Below are positions 18,267-27,614 of a stretch of DNA of 64,000 nt, one piece after another; positions within the stretch are counted from its first letter, which is position 1, and each line of letters starts with the position of its first letter. Made by a program: the position numbers and the translations under genes. Source of the DNA: CBDDCX01 sp965226925 (GTDB lineage Bacteria > Gemmatimonadota > Gemmatimonadetes > Longimicrobiales > Gaopeijiaceae); contig CBDDEN010000007.1 in the NCBI GenBank assembly GCA_965226925.1, positions 62,001 through 126,000 of the forward strand, written 5' to 3'. The notes under the pieces were generated by a model. The model did not search any database. It was not told the DNA's origin and saw only the letters and a program-made list of their open reading frames with translations.

Positions 18267-18716
18267 ATGTTGGGACTGCGAGAGAGAATGGAAGAGAATG
18301 GTAGTGCCCCTGGAACCGGGGAGGCCAAGCGAAGCGCGGCAGCTCCTGCGGACCCGGAGGTAGTAGATAGGCCGCTACGGCGGCGGTTCAGTCCGTCGTA
18401 CAAGCTGCGGATCGTCGAAGAAGCGGACCGGTGCACCGAGTCCGGCGAGGTGGGTCAACTCCTGCGGCGAGAGGGCCTGTACTCGTCGCACCTGACGACG
18501 TGGCGCAAGGCGGCGCATAGCGGGTCGCTGAAGGCCCTGTCGAAGAAACGCGGCCGCAAGCCGGAGCGAAATCCGCTGGATGAGAAGGTACGCAAGCTGG
18601 AGCGGCGAAACGCACGGCTCGAGAATGAGCTCAGGAAGGCACACCTGATCATCGACGTGCAGGGAAAAGTTGCGGGGCTGCTGGGGATAAGCCTCGACGA
18701 CGGGACAAACTCTTGA
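18267..18716 (+). CDS. ISd transposase OrfA (copy 2)
   Basis: 149 residues, near-identical to the OrfA at 7478-7927, with small differences at the N-terminus (PGTGEAKRSA) and in the zipper (LENELRK). It ends in TGA overlapping the OrfB start. Confidence 0.88.
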   Translation: MLGLRERMEENGSAPGTGEAKRSAAAPADPEVVDRPLRRRFSPSYKLRIVEEADRCTESGEVGQLLRREGLYSSHLTTWRKAAHSGSLKALSKKRGRKPERNPLDEKVRKLERRNARLENELRKAHLIIDVQGKVAGLLGISLDDGTNS

Positions 18717-19720
18717 AGGCGGCCGATGAGCTGGCTAAGCACGTCGGTGTAAAACCGGCGTGCGCGGCCCTCGAGGTCTCCCGATCGACGTTGTACCGTC
18801 GTCGAGGCCCATCAACCGGGCAACAGCAGCCCCGCCCGACGCCCGCCCGGGCATTGAGCGAGACGGAACGAGGCGAGGTCTTCGACACGCTGTGTTCGGA
18901 GCGGTTCGTGGACCGCTCACCCGCCGAGGTGGTGGCCACGCTGCTCGACGAAGAGGTCTACCTGTGCAGCGAACGCACGATGTATCGTGTTCTGGCCTCC
19001 GAGGTGCCGGTTCAGGAACGCCGGGCGCAGCGCACCCATCCCGAGTACAAGAAGCCCGAGTTGATGGCCACGGCGCCGAACCAGGTGTGGTCCTGGGATA
19101 TCACGCGGCTGCTCGGGCCGAAGAAGTGGAGCTATTACTACCTCTACGTCATCATGGACATCTACAGCCGCTACGTCGTGGGCTGGATGGTGGCGGACCG
19201 GGAGAACTCGGCCCTGGCCGGCCGGTTGATCCAGCAGAGCTGCCTGAAGCATGGCGTCCAGCCCCGGGTCCTGACCCTGCACTCGGATCGGGGAGCTCCA
19301 ATGACGAGCCAATGCACCGCTCAACTTCTCGCTGACCTCGGCGTGACCCGCTCGTTGAGCCGGCCTCAGGTCTCGGATGACAACCCGTTTTCCGAGGCTC
19401 AGTTCAAAACCTTGAAGTACCATCCCTCGTTTCCCGGACGGTTCGGGGATCAGGGCCAAGCCAAGACGTTCTGTCGATCGTTCTTCCGCTGGTACAATGC
19501 CGAGCACCGCCATGGCGGCATCTCGATGCTAACCCCCGAGCAGGTCCACTTCGGGAACGCCGATCAGGTCATTGCCGGCAGGAAATCCGTGCTCCGCGAA
19601 GCATGGGCCGCTCATCCCGAACGCTTCGTCAGAGGTGTGCCGAAGCCCAAACCGCTCCCGGAGGCCGTCTTCATCAATCCTCCCATCCCTTCCCTCACCA
19701 CACAGGACATTGCTCTCTAA
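18713..19720 (+). CDS. ISd transposase OrfB (copy 2)
   Basis: 335 residues with an intact DDE core (WSWDITRL, LHSDRGAPMTSQ, SDDNPFSEAQFKTLKYHPSF). It starts with TTG inside the OrfA stop. Positions 283-300 read GNADQVIAGRKSVLREAWAA, unlike copy 1, so the two copies are distinct alleles and not an assembly duplicate. Confidence 0.9.
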   Translation: MKAADELAKHVGVKPACAALEVSRSTLYRRRGPSTGQQQPRPTPARALSETERGEVFDTLCSERFVDRSPAEVVATLLDEEVYLCSERTMYRVLASEVPVQERRAQRTHPEYKKPELMATAPNQVWSWDITRLLGPKKWSYYYLYVIMDIYSRYVVGWMVADRENSALAGRLIQQSCLKHGVQPRVLTLHSDRGAPMTSQCTAQLLADLGVTRSLSRPQVSDDNPFSEAQFKTLKYHPSFPGRFGDQGQAKTFCRSFFRWYNAEHRHGGISMLTPEQVHFGNADQVIAGRKSVLREAWAAHPERFVRGVPKPKPLPEAVFINPPIPSLTTQDIAL

Positions 19721-19937
19721 TTAATCCCGTAGAGTGTCCCATTGTCGTTGACAGGTTCCGCTCTGCGCCTCCGGTGGCCACCCGGATGACGCAGCTGGTT
19801 TGCGAGGCGCTGGGCCCCGAGGGCCCCGACCAAGTGGCGTATCGGTCGGGGAGTTCATCGCCCAGGGCTGTTCGGAGGCTAAAAGTGCAGGACGGTGACC
19901 GAGAGGGTCCGGAAGTTCCGAGTTTCTGCACAAGGAA

Positions 19938-20276
19938 TTATGGTATTTTCCTATACTCTGGAAATACCTCATAGAACTGATCTAAGATTCCCCGCTCACT
20001 GAGATAGGCCAACTTGGATTTTTCCGACATAGCCCTAATTTCTGGGATTGATGCAGGATATCCAGCATTTCGAACGGCCCCATTAAGCCTTGAAAGGTAA
20101 ACGCTCATATCTTCAGTTGATTCTTCCTCGGGAAACAGACCTAGCTCTATACCCAAGGTATAATCCTTGAGATAAATCGCCCGACGCCACGCCTCCCGCT
20201 TCAACTCGTGAGCCTCTAGCTCCTCCGGCGATAACTTCAACGGATCGATGAACACCGGATCATCGAACTTACCCAT
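19938..20276 (-). CDS. Hypothetical acidic protein
   Basis: 112 residues from the ATG at 20276, which follows GAGGAGGTTTCA, a strong ribosome site. The text is MGKFDDPVFIDPLKLSPEEL and so on, helical and acidic, with no transmembrane part and no known motif. Its base composition is visibly more AT-rich than its neighbours, which suggests transfer. It lies between ISd copy 2 and an ISa stump, so it may be a remnant of an older island. The 175 bp before it (19763-19937) hold no clear gene. Confidence 0.55.
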   Translation of the reverse strand: MGKFDDPVFIDPLKLSPEELEAHELKREAWRRAIYLKDYTLGIELGLFPEEESTEDMSVYLSRLNGAVRNAGYPASIPEIRAMSEKSKLAYLSERGILDQFYEVFPEYRKIP

Positions 20277-20318
20277 TGAAACCTCCTCGGTTAATTCCAC
20301 CTTAAAAAGAACATCTAG

Positions 20319-20752
20319 TGACCTGCCCCCAAGAGTGGTACCACATCCTAGGTTAGTCCCAGCACCTGTGGAGGGCCGTGAAGGACGGGCATCCTCAGGA
20401 ACCAGGGCGACGGCTTAATCGCCTCAGGGGCCGGGGGAAAGCCGCCGCAGGCGCTGTGGGGTCGGACGGTATTGTACTCGCGCCTCCATTGCTCGACCAG
20501 CACGGCCGCCTCCGCCAACGAGTAGAAGATCTCCCCGTTCAACAGCTCGTCCCTGAGCTTGCCGTTGAAGCTCTCGTTGTAGCCGTTCTCCCACGGGCTG
20601 CCCGGCTCGATAAAGAGCATCTCGACGCCCACGCGCCCCAACCACCGCCGCACGAGCTTCGCGGTGAACTCCGGTCCGTTGTCCGACCTCAGATACTCGG
20701 GAGGCCCGTGTCGGACGAACAGATCGGCCAGCACCTCGAGCACGTCGTGGGC
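20319..20752 (-). mobile_element. ISa copy 2, right-end fragment
   Basis: It starts with TGACCTGCCCCCAAGAGTGG and includes the last 135 codons of orfB (20348 to 20752), ending inside VLEVLADLF. It matches copies 1 and 3. The inner border at 20752 is abrupt. Confidence 0.85.
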
Positions 20753-21147
20753 AAGGAGAAAACGACGAACTAGAGGCTCGTCACCTCCGCCAAGTGTGCA
20801 ATTTTCGATGGCCAGATGGAGTGAACCCCTGTAGGTGGACAGGGGGAGTTGCTTGGATTGACCAGTCAGCGGCTTCAAGCTGCATGAATACTCTCGAACT
20901 CCTCGGGCGGCATGTAGCCCAGCGAGGAGTGTAGGCGTCTGCGATTGTATACCTCCTCAAGGAAGTGGGGAAGTCGGTCGGCTACGTCATCGATCGTGCT
21001 GTAGTCATTCGCGAAGATCTCCTCATGCTTCAGGGTCTTAAAGAAGCTCTCCACGTGGGCGTTGTCATAGGGATTTCCCCGCCGAGACATAGAGCCTCGG
21101 ATGCGGTGGGCAGCAAGCCGTGAGCGGTATGCTTGAGACGCGTATTG

Positions 21148-22768
21148 CCCAGGTTCAAGGGGTCGTCGCAACAGCACGGTGTTGAAGGTCTCACAGACCC
21201 GGTCTTGCGGGACGATAAGTTGGCGAGCGTGACGAAGTCCAGCCAGAAGGCGTTCCACATGTCTCCCAACCCGAGGGAGTCAGAAGCGACCGAAGGTCGT
21301 AGAAGGCAGGAGCCGCCGTATTGGTGGAGCCGTCAACGCGCGGGTTAGGTCCGGTTCCGTGATTGCAGGAGATCTTTCAGGGTTTCCGCCGGGGTTTTCC
21401 AACCGAGGGTCTTGCGGGGGCGGCTGTTGAGCGCAGCTGCGACGGCGGCGAGATCGTCAGCGGTATTCTGGCTCAGGTCCGTTCCCTTTGGGAAGTACTG
21501 CCTCAACAAGCCGTTGGTGTTTTCGTTCGTGCCGCGCTGCCACGGGCTCTGGGGGTCGCAGAAGTAGATGGCCATACCGGTGTCGATACGGATCTGTGCG
21601 TGCTGAGCCATCTCCGCCCCCTGGTCCCAGGTCAGAGACTTGCGGAGTTGCTCCGGCAGAGTCGTGATCGACGAAGCGATTGCGTCTCGGACCGCTTCGG
21701 CACCGTGGCCGGCGACGGCAGGGCCGTTCTTGATCCTGTGCTCGCCGTGACCTTTCAGACGGGGAAGGTGGAGCAGCATCGTGAAGCGCGAGGTCCGCTC
21801 GACGAGCGTCCCGATCGCGGAGCTGCCCAGCCCAAGGATCAGGTCGCCTTCCCAGTGCCCCGGAACGGCCCGATCATCTGCTTCGGCCGGACGCTCGCTG
21901 ATCATGATCTCGGGTCGAACGAACCCCTTGCCTCGTCCGCGGGTTCGAGATCGCGGCACCCGTAACGCGCGTCCCGTCCGAAGGCACGCCGTCAGCTCGC
22001 GTCGCAGGGCACCGCGCCCCTGCACGTAGAGCGCCTGGTAGATGGCTTCGTGTGATATTCGCATGGACTCATCATCGGGGAAGTCGACCCGGAGCCGGTT
22101 GGCGATCTGCTCAGGACTCCACGAGGCCGCCCATCGGCGGTGCTGTCGATGAATGCGCCGCCGCCCAGTCCATCGTACATCTGGGCCTGGAACAGCCGCA
22201 CCGCCCGGAGCCTCTATCACGCCGCCCAGGCGATCATGCACATACTGCCTCAGGTCGTCGTTCGCCGCGAGCTTGGCCACCTTCGGCCGTCTTCCTCGCT
22301 TGTCCGCGTGCCACTGCGCGGTCGTGGCTCGGTACTCCAGGTTCCCACCTCGAGTTGCGGCGTTGCGCCGTAGCTCCCGAGAGATCGTCGACGGTGACCG
22401 GTCTAACCGGCGGGCGATCTCGCGCACGCCACGACCTCCGGCGTGAAGGACGGCGAGCTCTTCTCGCTCGACGAACGACAGATACCGCCCCGACAGGGGA
22501 CCAATAGGAAAGGATGGCATCCCACCATACTCGCGGAACCAACGCGATCCCACAGCAGGTGATACTCCCGCCGCCACCGCTGCCTCTTCACTCGACACTC
22601 CACGGGCGATCGTTTCCCAGAAACGCTGACGGTGCTCTCGACGGCCTACCGTCGGGCGACCTGGTGAACACATCCGCGGACGTAGCGCACGATCCGACCG
22701 TCGACGTTTGCCCACTTCCATCGCAACTCCTCCCTATCGAGGCGTTGCAACGACCGCTTGAATCCACC
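21148..22768 (-). mobile_element. IS30-family element, complete
   Basis: 1621 bp. The terminal repeats of about 25 bp match at 19-20 positions (GGTTCAAGGGGTCGTCGCAAC against GATTCAAGCGGTCGTTGCAAC). TTG at 21145-21147 and 22769-22771 is the 3-bp target duplication inside ISe orfB. Confidence 0.88.
21345..22721 (-). CDS. IS30-family transposase
   Basis: 458 residues. An HTH at about residues 80-115 (AGGRGVREIARRLDRSPSTI) is followed by the DDE core: GHWEGDLILG (first Asp), LTWDQGAEMAQH (second Asp), NENTNGLLRQYFPKGTDLS (Glu). The tail RPRKTLGWKTPAETL is typical of IS30. I chose the ATG at 22721 because GGGAGGAG stands 5 bases upstream. It seems complete and intact. Confidence 0.92.
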   Translation of the reverse strand: MEVGKRRRSDRALRPRMCSPGRPTVGRREHRQRFWETIARGVSSEEAAVAAGVSPAVGSRWFREYGGMPSFPIGPLSGRYLSFVEREELAVLHAGGRGVREIARRLDRSPSTISRELRRNAATRGGNLEYRATTAQWHADKRGRRPKVAKLAANDDLRQYVHDRLGGVIEAPGGAAVPGPDVRWTGRRRIHRQHRRWAASWSPEQIANRLRVDFPDDESMRISHEAIYQALYVQGRGALRRELTACLRTGRALRVPRSRTRGRGKGFVRPEIMISERPAEADDRAVPGHWEGDLILGLGSSAIGTLVERTSRFTMLLHLPRLKGHGEHRIKNGPAVAGHGAEAVRDAIASSITTLPEQLRKSLTWDQGAEMAQHAQIRIDTGMAIYFCDPQSPWQRGTNENTNGLLRQYFPKGTDLSQNTADDLAAVAAALNSRPRKTLGWKTPAETLKDLLQSRNRT

Positions 22769-23289
22769 TTGAACCCCGCGGTCGGAATGGTGAACGAGGC
22801 CGGCCCGCGGGCGCCGAAGATCGAGCGCGGCGTCGAGCGCGGCCAGGCAGAGGCGCGTGTCCAAGAGATGGCTGATGGCGTAACCGATGACTCTGCGCGA
22901 CCACGCGTCGAGCACGACCGCAAGAAAAACAAAGCCGGTAGTGAGTCGGATGTAGGTGAGATCTGCCACCCAGAGTTCGTCAGGCCCCACCGGAGTGATC
23001 GAACATCTCAGGTTCGGATAGACGGGCTGCTTGTGCTTGCTGTTCGTCGTGGCGAGCCATGCGCGTACGCGGCGGGGCGTGAGTGCGTGCTCCCGCATGA
23101 CACGTGAGACTCGCTTGTGATTGACCAGCTGGCCTCGTCTCCGGAGCTCGTGTGTGATCCGTCGGTACCCGTAGGAGGGGAACTCTGCCAAGATGTCTTC
23201 GATCCGCACCCGCAGGTCTGCATCGGCTTTCTCACGGCCTCCCGCATGCTCCGCGTTCGGTCGTTTGTAGAACGTGCTTCTCGCCATGT

Positions 23290-23652
23290 TCATGAGGCCA
23301 CATCCTCGTCGGACGGGCACGCCCCAGGACCGGAGATGATCGACGGTCGCGCGCTTTGATCCGACGGTCGAATTAGAGCCCTTTTTTTCATGACGTCGAG
23401 CTCCATCGTCAGCTGACCGATCTTGCGTTCGAGCGCTCCGATCCTTGCCTCGTACTCGCTGACCTGCTCCTGCAGGTAAACCTCCTCGGCGAGTTCCCCC
23501 GCTTCGTACTTCCTAATCCAGATCGCCAGCAACGAGTGGGGGACCCCATGCCGTGTAGCGATCTTCCTCACACTACCTTCGCCGTCCAGGTACGCCTGGA
23601 CCAGCTGGATCTTGAACTCTGTGCTGTACCTTCTGTGGCGTCGAACCGTCAT
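23290..23652 (-). CDS. ISe OrfA
   Basis: 120 residues with an HTH (YSTEFKIQLVQAYLDGEGSV, HGVPHSLLAIWIRKYEAGEL) and a coiled coil. Near its end the message has A-AAA-AAG (the T-run at 23382-23388), the standard IS3 slip site. A -1 shift there gives KKKGSNSTV and continues into orfB. Confidence 0.85.
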   Translation of the reverse strand: MTVRRHRRYSTEFKIQLVQAYLDGEGSVRKIATRHGVPHSLLAIWIRKYEAGELAEEVYLQEQVSEYEARIGALERKIGQLTMELDVMKKRALIRPSDQSARPSIISGPGACPSDEDVAS

Positions 23653-23724
23653 CGATCCTCCCGAGTGGATTTCGGAAGGTCAATCCATCGCCCCGTCTGT
23701 GTCTACTTTTAGGGGTTCACTCCA

Positions 23725-24001
23725 AGACCTGTGCAGCTTTCGATGGCCGTTGACACCACTGATCGCCGGCCCGCCGACGCTCATCTGCCATCCCCTGTCC
23801 AGGGAGTTGTGTCGGGGCATCGGCTGGTTCAAGCTTGCTGGCGGCCTGAAGGACTTGATGGCCTGGGTGCCCATGCTCACCGACCGCCGCGCCACGGCAC
23901 CACCGAACGATTACGAACGATTACCGTAAACCCAACGGGTAACACGGTTTATGACCTTCGTACACACTCGGTGATACACGTATCTCGCTAGGTGTTGCCA
24001 A
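23725..24001. other. Gap after ISe
   Basis: No gene is supported. GTGCAGCTTTCGATGGCC at 23731-23748 resembles GTGCAATTTTCGATGGCC at 20796-20813, on the other side of ISe. Confidence 0.3.
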
Positions 24002-24493
24002 GTCGTTGTCCTATCGGGACTTGCGAAGACTGATCCCGGCTTCCCGCTCAAGCTGCCGGTCGCACTGGACTCGGGCCGTGCAGTGTTCGTCTACGTCGAT
24101 CCCGGCCACGACACCTCGACCGCGCTCCGTTCCTGGGGAGCGGCGCACCGCGGGCTCTGGCACGCGCTCCAGAGACAGGGCCGGTCCGTCGAGGTCGTCG
24201 CCGTCGCCCGCACTTCGCGGGAGATGGACCGGGCTCTGGCCGTGATGAGCGGCTGGGCTGAGGCGTCCGGCCCCGGCGAGCCCGACGCCGGGATCCGTGA
24301 GGAACTTGCCCGGATCGAGCGGGCGATCCTTCAGGGCGCGATCCAGATCCTCGAGGAGTTCGGAGGCCTGCAAGCCGCCCTGAAACGCAGCGTGGCGCTG
24401 GAGAAGCAGGCCCGCCGGCAGGCAGGCCGCGGGGCGATTCACCGCGGCGTCGCCTGGCAAACGGTGCGCCTCGCGGGAGCGCGCTACCGGTGA
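24002..24493 (+). CDS. Hypothetical protein, probably 5' truncated
   Basis: The frame reads VVLSGLAKTDPGFPLKLPVA, LDSGRAVFVYVDPGHDTST, then a helical domain (HALQRQGRSVEVVAVARTSR, EELARIERAILQGAIQILEE) to a TGA at 24491. No Met or strong ribosome site precedes the first convincing codons, so the gene was probably cut before 24002. The GTG at 24083 would give a 136-residue form. I do not recognise the family. It sits just upstream of a P4-type integrase, which suggests cargo of that island. Confidence 0.5.
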   Translation, partial: VVVLSGLAKTDPGFPLKLPVALDSGRAVFVYVDPGHDTSTALRSWGAAHRGLWHALQRQGRSVEVVAVARTSREMDRALAVMSGWAEASGPGEPDAGIREELARIERAILQGAIQILEEFGGLQAALKRSVALEKQARRQAGRGAIHRGVAWQTVRLAGARYR

Positions 24494-24771
24494 CGACCGG
24501 CGCGCGTCTCATGGCCGCACTGGAGTGCGCAAACGACGCGGGGGGCCGATGCGCACTTTGGCCCTCCGGCGATGCGCGCCGGTGCTGCGGTGTAGGCCAC
24601 GACACGGCAACGTCTTGCGCCTACACGTCCAAGAAGAATCCCATGACGCTTCATATCGTCCATTAGAGCCCATAACATACTGTATTACAACACTTTGTGA
24701 TCTTCACGCAGTCCCTCGTATTCCTCACAACGTCTCTTGATATCCACTACCATCCCTTATATTATGAGGTA

Positions 24772-26004
24772 ATGGATGCCGTAACGAACACCACCGATCC
24801 GCCCCGGAAAACCAAGCCCAAGGGCCGCCATCCCGACAAGGCCCTGTCGGCTGCCTTCGTGCGTACGGCCCCGCCGGGCAGGCATTGCGACGGTAACGGG
24901 CTCTACCTCTTCGTTCAGCCGAGCGGTGCCCGGAGCTGGGTTCAACGCCTAGTCATCCGCGGTCGGCGTCGCGACTTCGGACTCGGCAGCGTCGCGCTGG
25001 TCTCGCTCGCCGAGGCGCGTGAGAAGGCGCAAGCGAACCGCAAGTTGGCCCGTGAGGGCGGCGACCCCCTTGCGGAGAAACGCCGCGCCCGGGGCATGCC
25101 GAGCTTTGCGGAAGCGGCCGCGAAGGTGGTGGAGCAGAAGCGGACCGGTTGGCGCAATCCGAAGCAGGCCCACGACTGGATGTCGAGCCTCGAGCGGTAC
25201 GCCTTCCCGCGCATTGGCGAGATGGCGGTCTCGGAGGTGACGAGCGCCGACGTGCTGGAGATCCTCACACCCATCTGGCACGTGAAGGCGGCCTTGGCGC
25301 GAAACGTACGGTGGAGGATCCGGGCGGTGCTGGAGTGGGCAGTAGCGATGGAGCTCAGGACCGACAACCCCTGCGACCGGCTCGGCTCGGTGCTAAGCCC
25401 CCAGCATGACGTCGTGCAGCACCTGCGGGCGTTGCCGCATCGCGAGGTGGCATCGGCGATCGAGGCGGCACGAACATCGGAGGCGGAGCCAGCCGTCCGT
25501 CTGGCGTTCGAGTTCCTGGTGCTGACTGCGGCGAGGTGGAGCGAGGTGCGGTGGGCCGAGTGGGTCGAGATCGATCGGAAGGAGGCGGTGTGGACGGTTC
25601 CCCCGGCGCGCATGAAGGCGAGGCGGGAGCACCGGGTGCCGCTATGTGGCCGCGCGACGGAGATCCTCGAGGAGGCTCGGAAGCTCGGAGACGGCAGCCC
25701 CCTCGTGTTCACTCTCGGGGGCGGGCACCCGATTTTCGACAAGCGGCTGCGCCGGCTACTCCGGAAGCTCGAGATCGCGGCCGTGCCCCACGGTTTCCGG
25801 TCTTCGTTCCGCGACTGGGTGGCCGAGGAGACGGACCATCCGCGCGAAGTCGTCGAAGCCGCGCTGGCGCATGTGGTCCGGAACAAAGTCGAGGCAGCCT
25901 ATCGGCGCACGGACCTGTTCGAGCGCCGCCGCCGGCTCATGGACGATTGGGCGGCGTACCTGGCCGACAAGAGTCGCGACCCGGAGGCCGAACCGGCTCG
26001 CTGA
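24772..26004 (+). CDS. P4-type tyrosine integrase
   Basis: 410 residues from the ATG at 24772, preceded by ATGAGGTA. An Arm-binding DUF4102 domain is present (HCDGNGLYLFVQPSGARSW, RDFGLGSVALVSLAEAREKA), then a SAM-like core-binding domain (about 110-200). The catalytic domain has R255 (TAARWSEVRW), H340 and R343 (PHGFRSSFRDW), H367 (ALAHV) and Tyr377 (VEAAYRRTD). All key residues are present, so it could be active. These enzymes usually insert islands at tRNA ends. The 75 bp upstream are AT-rich, as expected for its promoter and arm sites. Confidence 0.9.
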   Translation: MDAVTNTTDPPRKTKPKGRHPDKALSAAFVRTAPPGRHCDGNGLYLFVQPSGARSWVQRLVIRGRRRDFGLGSVALVSLAEAREKAQANRKLAREGGDPLAEKRRARGMPSFAEAAAKVVEQKRTGWRNPKQAHDWMSSLERYAFPRIGEMAVSEVTSADVLEILTPIWHVKAALARNVRWRIRAVLEWAVAMELRTDNPCDRLGSVLSPQHDVVQHLRALPHREVASAIEAARTSEAEPAVRLAFEFLVLTAARWSEVRWAEWVEIDRKEAVWTVPPARMKARREHRVPLCGRATEILEEARKLGDGSPLVFTLGGGHPIFDKRLRRLLRKLEIAAVPHGFRSSFRDWVAEETDHPREVVEAALAHVVRNKVEAAYRRTDLFERRRRLMDDWAAYLADKSRDPEAEPAR

Positions 26005-26093
26005 TCCGCCACGCTCGCAGTGTCGGCGGACGAGTCCGTCAGGCGCTGAAGAGCGGGGGCGCGAAGGCTGGCTCACGACCCGTTAGCAGTCAT

Positions 26094-27013
26094 GAGCCAG
26101 CCTACCCTTTGGGGCCACGCTTCGCGGGTCCCCGGCAGGGGCTGGCGGGGGGCTCTGTGCCCCCTCTGACCCCCCCAACGGCAACGGCACATCCTGGGCG
26201 CTGGACGCGACGTGTGGGTGAAGATCCGCGCCAGCGAGGTGGAGCGCGCCGCGTGGCACGCCAAGGCACGCTCCGCAGGGTTGACGCTGTCGGATCTGGT
26301 GCGCCGGTCGGGTGGCCGGGGTAGCTGTGTTATAGCGGGAACCTGAACGGAGTACCGGGCGACTCCGAGGTCCCGCAGAAGGGAGGATTCCAGATGCCCA
26401 GGGGGACGGGCAGGATTGGCAGCTACTTACGGCGATCTTGCGTCTCAACGTCGTATCTTCCGAGGAGGCGGTCCCACGATGATGATTCTCTGATACAGCC
26501 TTCAAGCGGCGAGAGGCCACCAGCATCCTGGGGCAACGTCAAGCCGTTGACACCGTTTAGCCTTTGTGCTAGCCCGTGTCACATTCGTCCGGACGGGGTG
26601 AGCGTGATCCCCCTGGGGGCGTTTGGGCCGTAGACCCTCAGTTCCCCGCCGACGAGGGCGGCACGATCCCGTTGATGCGCATGTAGGTGACCAGGTTCCC
26701 GTAGTGCTCGTAGTTGTGCATCGAATTGAACGCGAGCACGCCGCCGACAGCCATGTCGCCGCCGAAGAAGCTGACTGTCATCGCCGCCTGCTCATCGGTC
26801 ATGGAGGCGTACACGGCGTCGCAGTAGGCGAACGCGTCGGCGAGAGCGGCGGTGATCTGGGCCTTGGTGGTGGCGGTCTCTTCCAGGTTCTCCGACATCG
26901 GGTTGTCCTGGCCGGAAGCGGCCGAACAGAAGGCGTACTGGGAGTTGGCCACGTGAGCCAGAATCTGCCCGAGGGTGCGCACTTCGTCCGTGGGCCGGAA
27001 GTCGTAGAGGTCG
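26094..27013. repeat. Segmental duplication, copy 2 (source-like copy)
   Basis: Matches 15791-16714. This copy continues without a break into the intact DinB gene, so it is the better candidate for the original. Confidence 0.9.
26194..26346 (+). CDS. Small MobC/ribbon-helix-helix-like protein (copy 2)
   Basis: Same 50-residue frame as copy 1, but its first codon is CTG, and the tail reads SGGRGSCVIAGT. If translated it must start at CTG or at the GTG of VWVKIR. It lies 190 bp after the integrase gene, on the same strand. Confidence 0.4.
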   Translation: MGAGRDVWVKIRASEVERAAWHAKARSAGLTLSDLVRRSGGRGSCVIAGT

Positions 27014-27159
27014 GCCGGCACCTTATCCGCCGTCGCCTTCAGGTTGGTCACGGTGATGTCGTGGAGGCCGTTGAGGGAGCCCGTCAACTGCGCATGGGCT
27101 GGAGCGGACGCGGCGAGGACGAGCAACAGGACGGCTGCGGCTGTGGAAACGAGTTTCAT
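26638..27159 (-). CDS. Exported DinB-family protein
   Basis: 173 residues. A signal peptide (MKLVSTAAAVLLLVLAASAP ending AHAQ) is followed by a four-helix DinB/YfiT-like domain: LYDFRPTDEVRTLGQILAHV, then YCDAVYASMTDEQ, and HNYEHYGNLVTYMRINGIVP. His residues in QILAHVAN and the NYEHYG helix are the usual metal ligands. The members of this family are thought to be metal-dependent thiol transferases, but an exported one has no assigned role. Complete and intact; its partial copy is at 16339. Confidence 0.8.
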   Translation of the reverse strand: MKLVSTAAAVLLLVLAASAPAHAQLTGSLNGLHDITVTNLKATADKVPADLYDFRPTDEVRTLGQILAHVANSQYAFCSAASGQDNPMSENLEETATTKAQITAALADAFAYCDAVYASMTDEQAAMTVSFFGGDMAVGGVLAFNSMHNYEHYGNLVTYMRINGIVPPSSAGN

Positions 27160-27224
27160 GCGGGTTCTCCTGAGTTGATTCGTGGTGAGTTGTGGATGGA
27201 TGAATCCTGCGTCGTTGTAGAAAC

Positions 27225-27541
27225 GGGTCGGGCCCGGATCCGGGTCTCACCGAATCCGTTGCCCCGACTGCTGCGGGCAGCACGTAGGCCGCCATGGTCG
27301 AGCGCCAGTCGCGTAGCGACTTCGAGTCGGCGCCGGCTCGCCAGGTCTCCGCCTTCTCCGCCAGCGCCCGCGGCTCGGCTTGAGCGAACGAGATCGTGCG
27401 CGCGCGGCGCGCGTCCGCCAGACTCACCAGCTCCGCGTTGCCGAGGCCGATGTCGACGCGCCGGCCGTGTACCATGAGTCGCTGGACCCACGAGCGGGAG
27501 CCGCTGTCGCGCACGCGCACCTGTTGAGCGGAAAGGGTGAT
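27225..27541 (-). pseudogene. Integrase N-terminal remnant
   Basis: The frame reads VRVRDSGSRSWVQRLMVHGR, VDIGLGNAELVSLADARRA, then SFAQAEPRALAEKAETW, and decays into DinB promoter sequence. This is the Arm-binding DUF4102 region of a P4-type integrase distinct from the one at 24772. The catalytic part is missing. Confidence 0.65.
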
Positions 27542-27614
27542 TGCAGGGGTGATAGACGAAGATCATCTGAAGTCATAAGATGTGATGTAACATAGCGTTA
27601 TGATCTATGCTATA

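Larger units (their letters stand above)
18193..19758 (+). mobile_element. ISd copy 2, complete
   Basis: 1566 bp. CGCT at 18189-18192 and 19759-19762 forms a 4-bp target duplication. Its ends match copy 1 on both sides, which fixes the element borders. Confidence 0.85.
20875..23390 (-). pseudogene. ISe orfB, interrupted by the IS30-family element
   Basis: The 5' part (from the frameshift site near 23385 to 22772) reads MNMARSTFYKRPNAEHAG, then the core with ELWVADLTYIRL (Asp) and AGLVHHSDRGVQ (Asp). The 3' part (21147-20875) continues YASQAYRSRLAAHRIRGS, then MSRRGNPYDNAHVESFFKTL (Glu) and NRRRLHSSLGYMPPEEFE. Joining the halves at GVQ|YAS restores an intact IS3-group DDE transposase. Confidence 0.85.
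20817..23724 (-). mobile_element. ISe, IS3-group element split by an IS30-family insertion
   Basis: The terminal repeats are TGGAGTGAACCCCT at both ends, extending imperfectly to GTAGGTGGACA and AAAAGTAGACA. AGA at 20814-20816 and 23725-23727 is a 3-bp target duplication. Removing the IS30-family element and its duplication leaves about 1284 bp, the usual IS3 size. Confidence 0.85.

Noticed and set aside
24942..25886. 314-codon frame antisense to the integrase
   Set aside because: Ser/Arg-rich shadow of the integrase gene, whose catalytic residues are clear on the plus strand.
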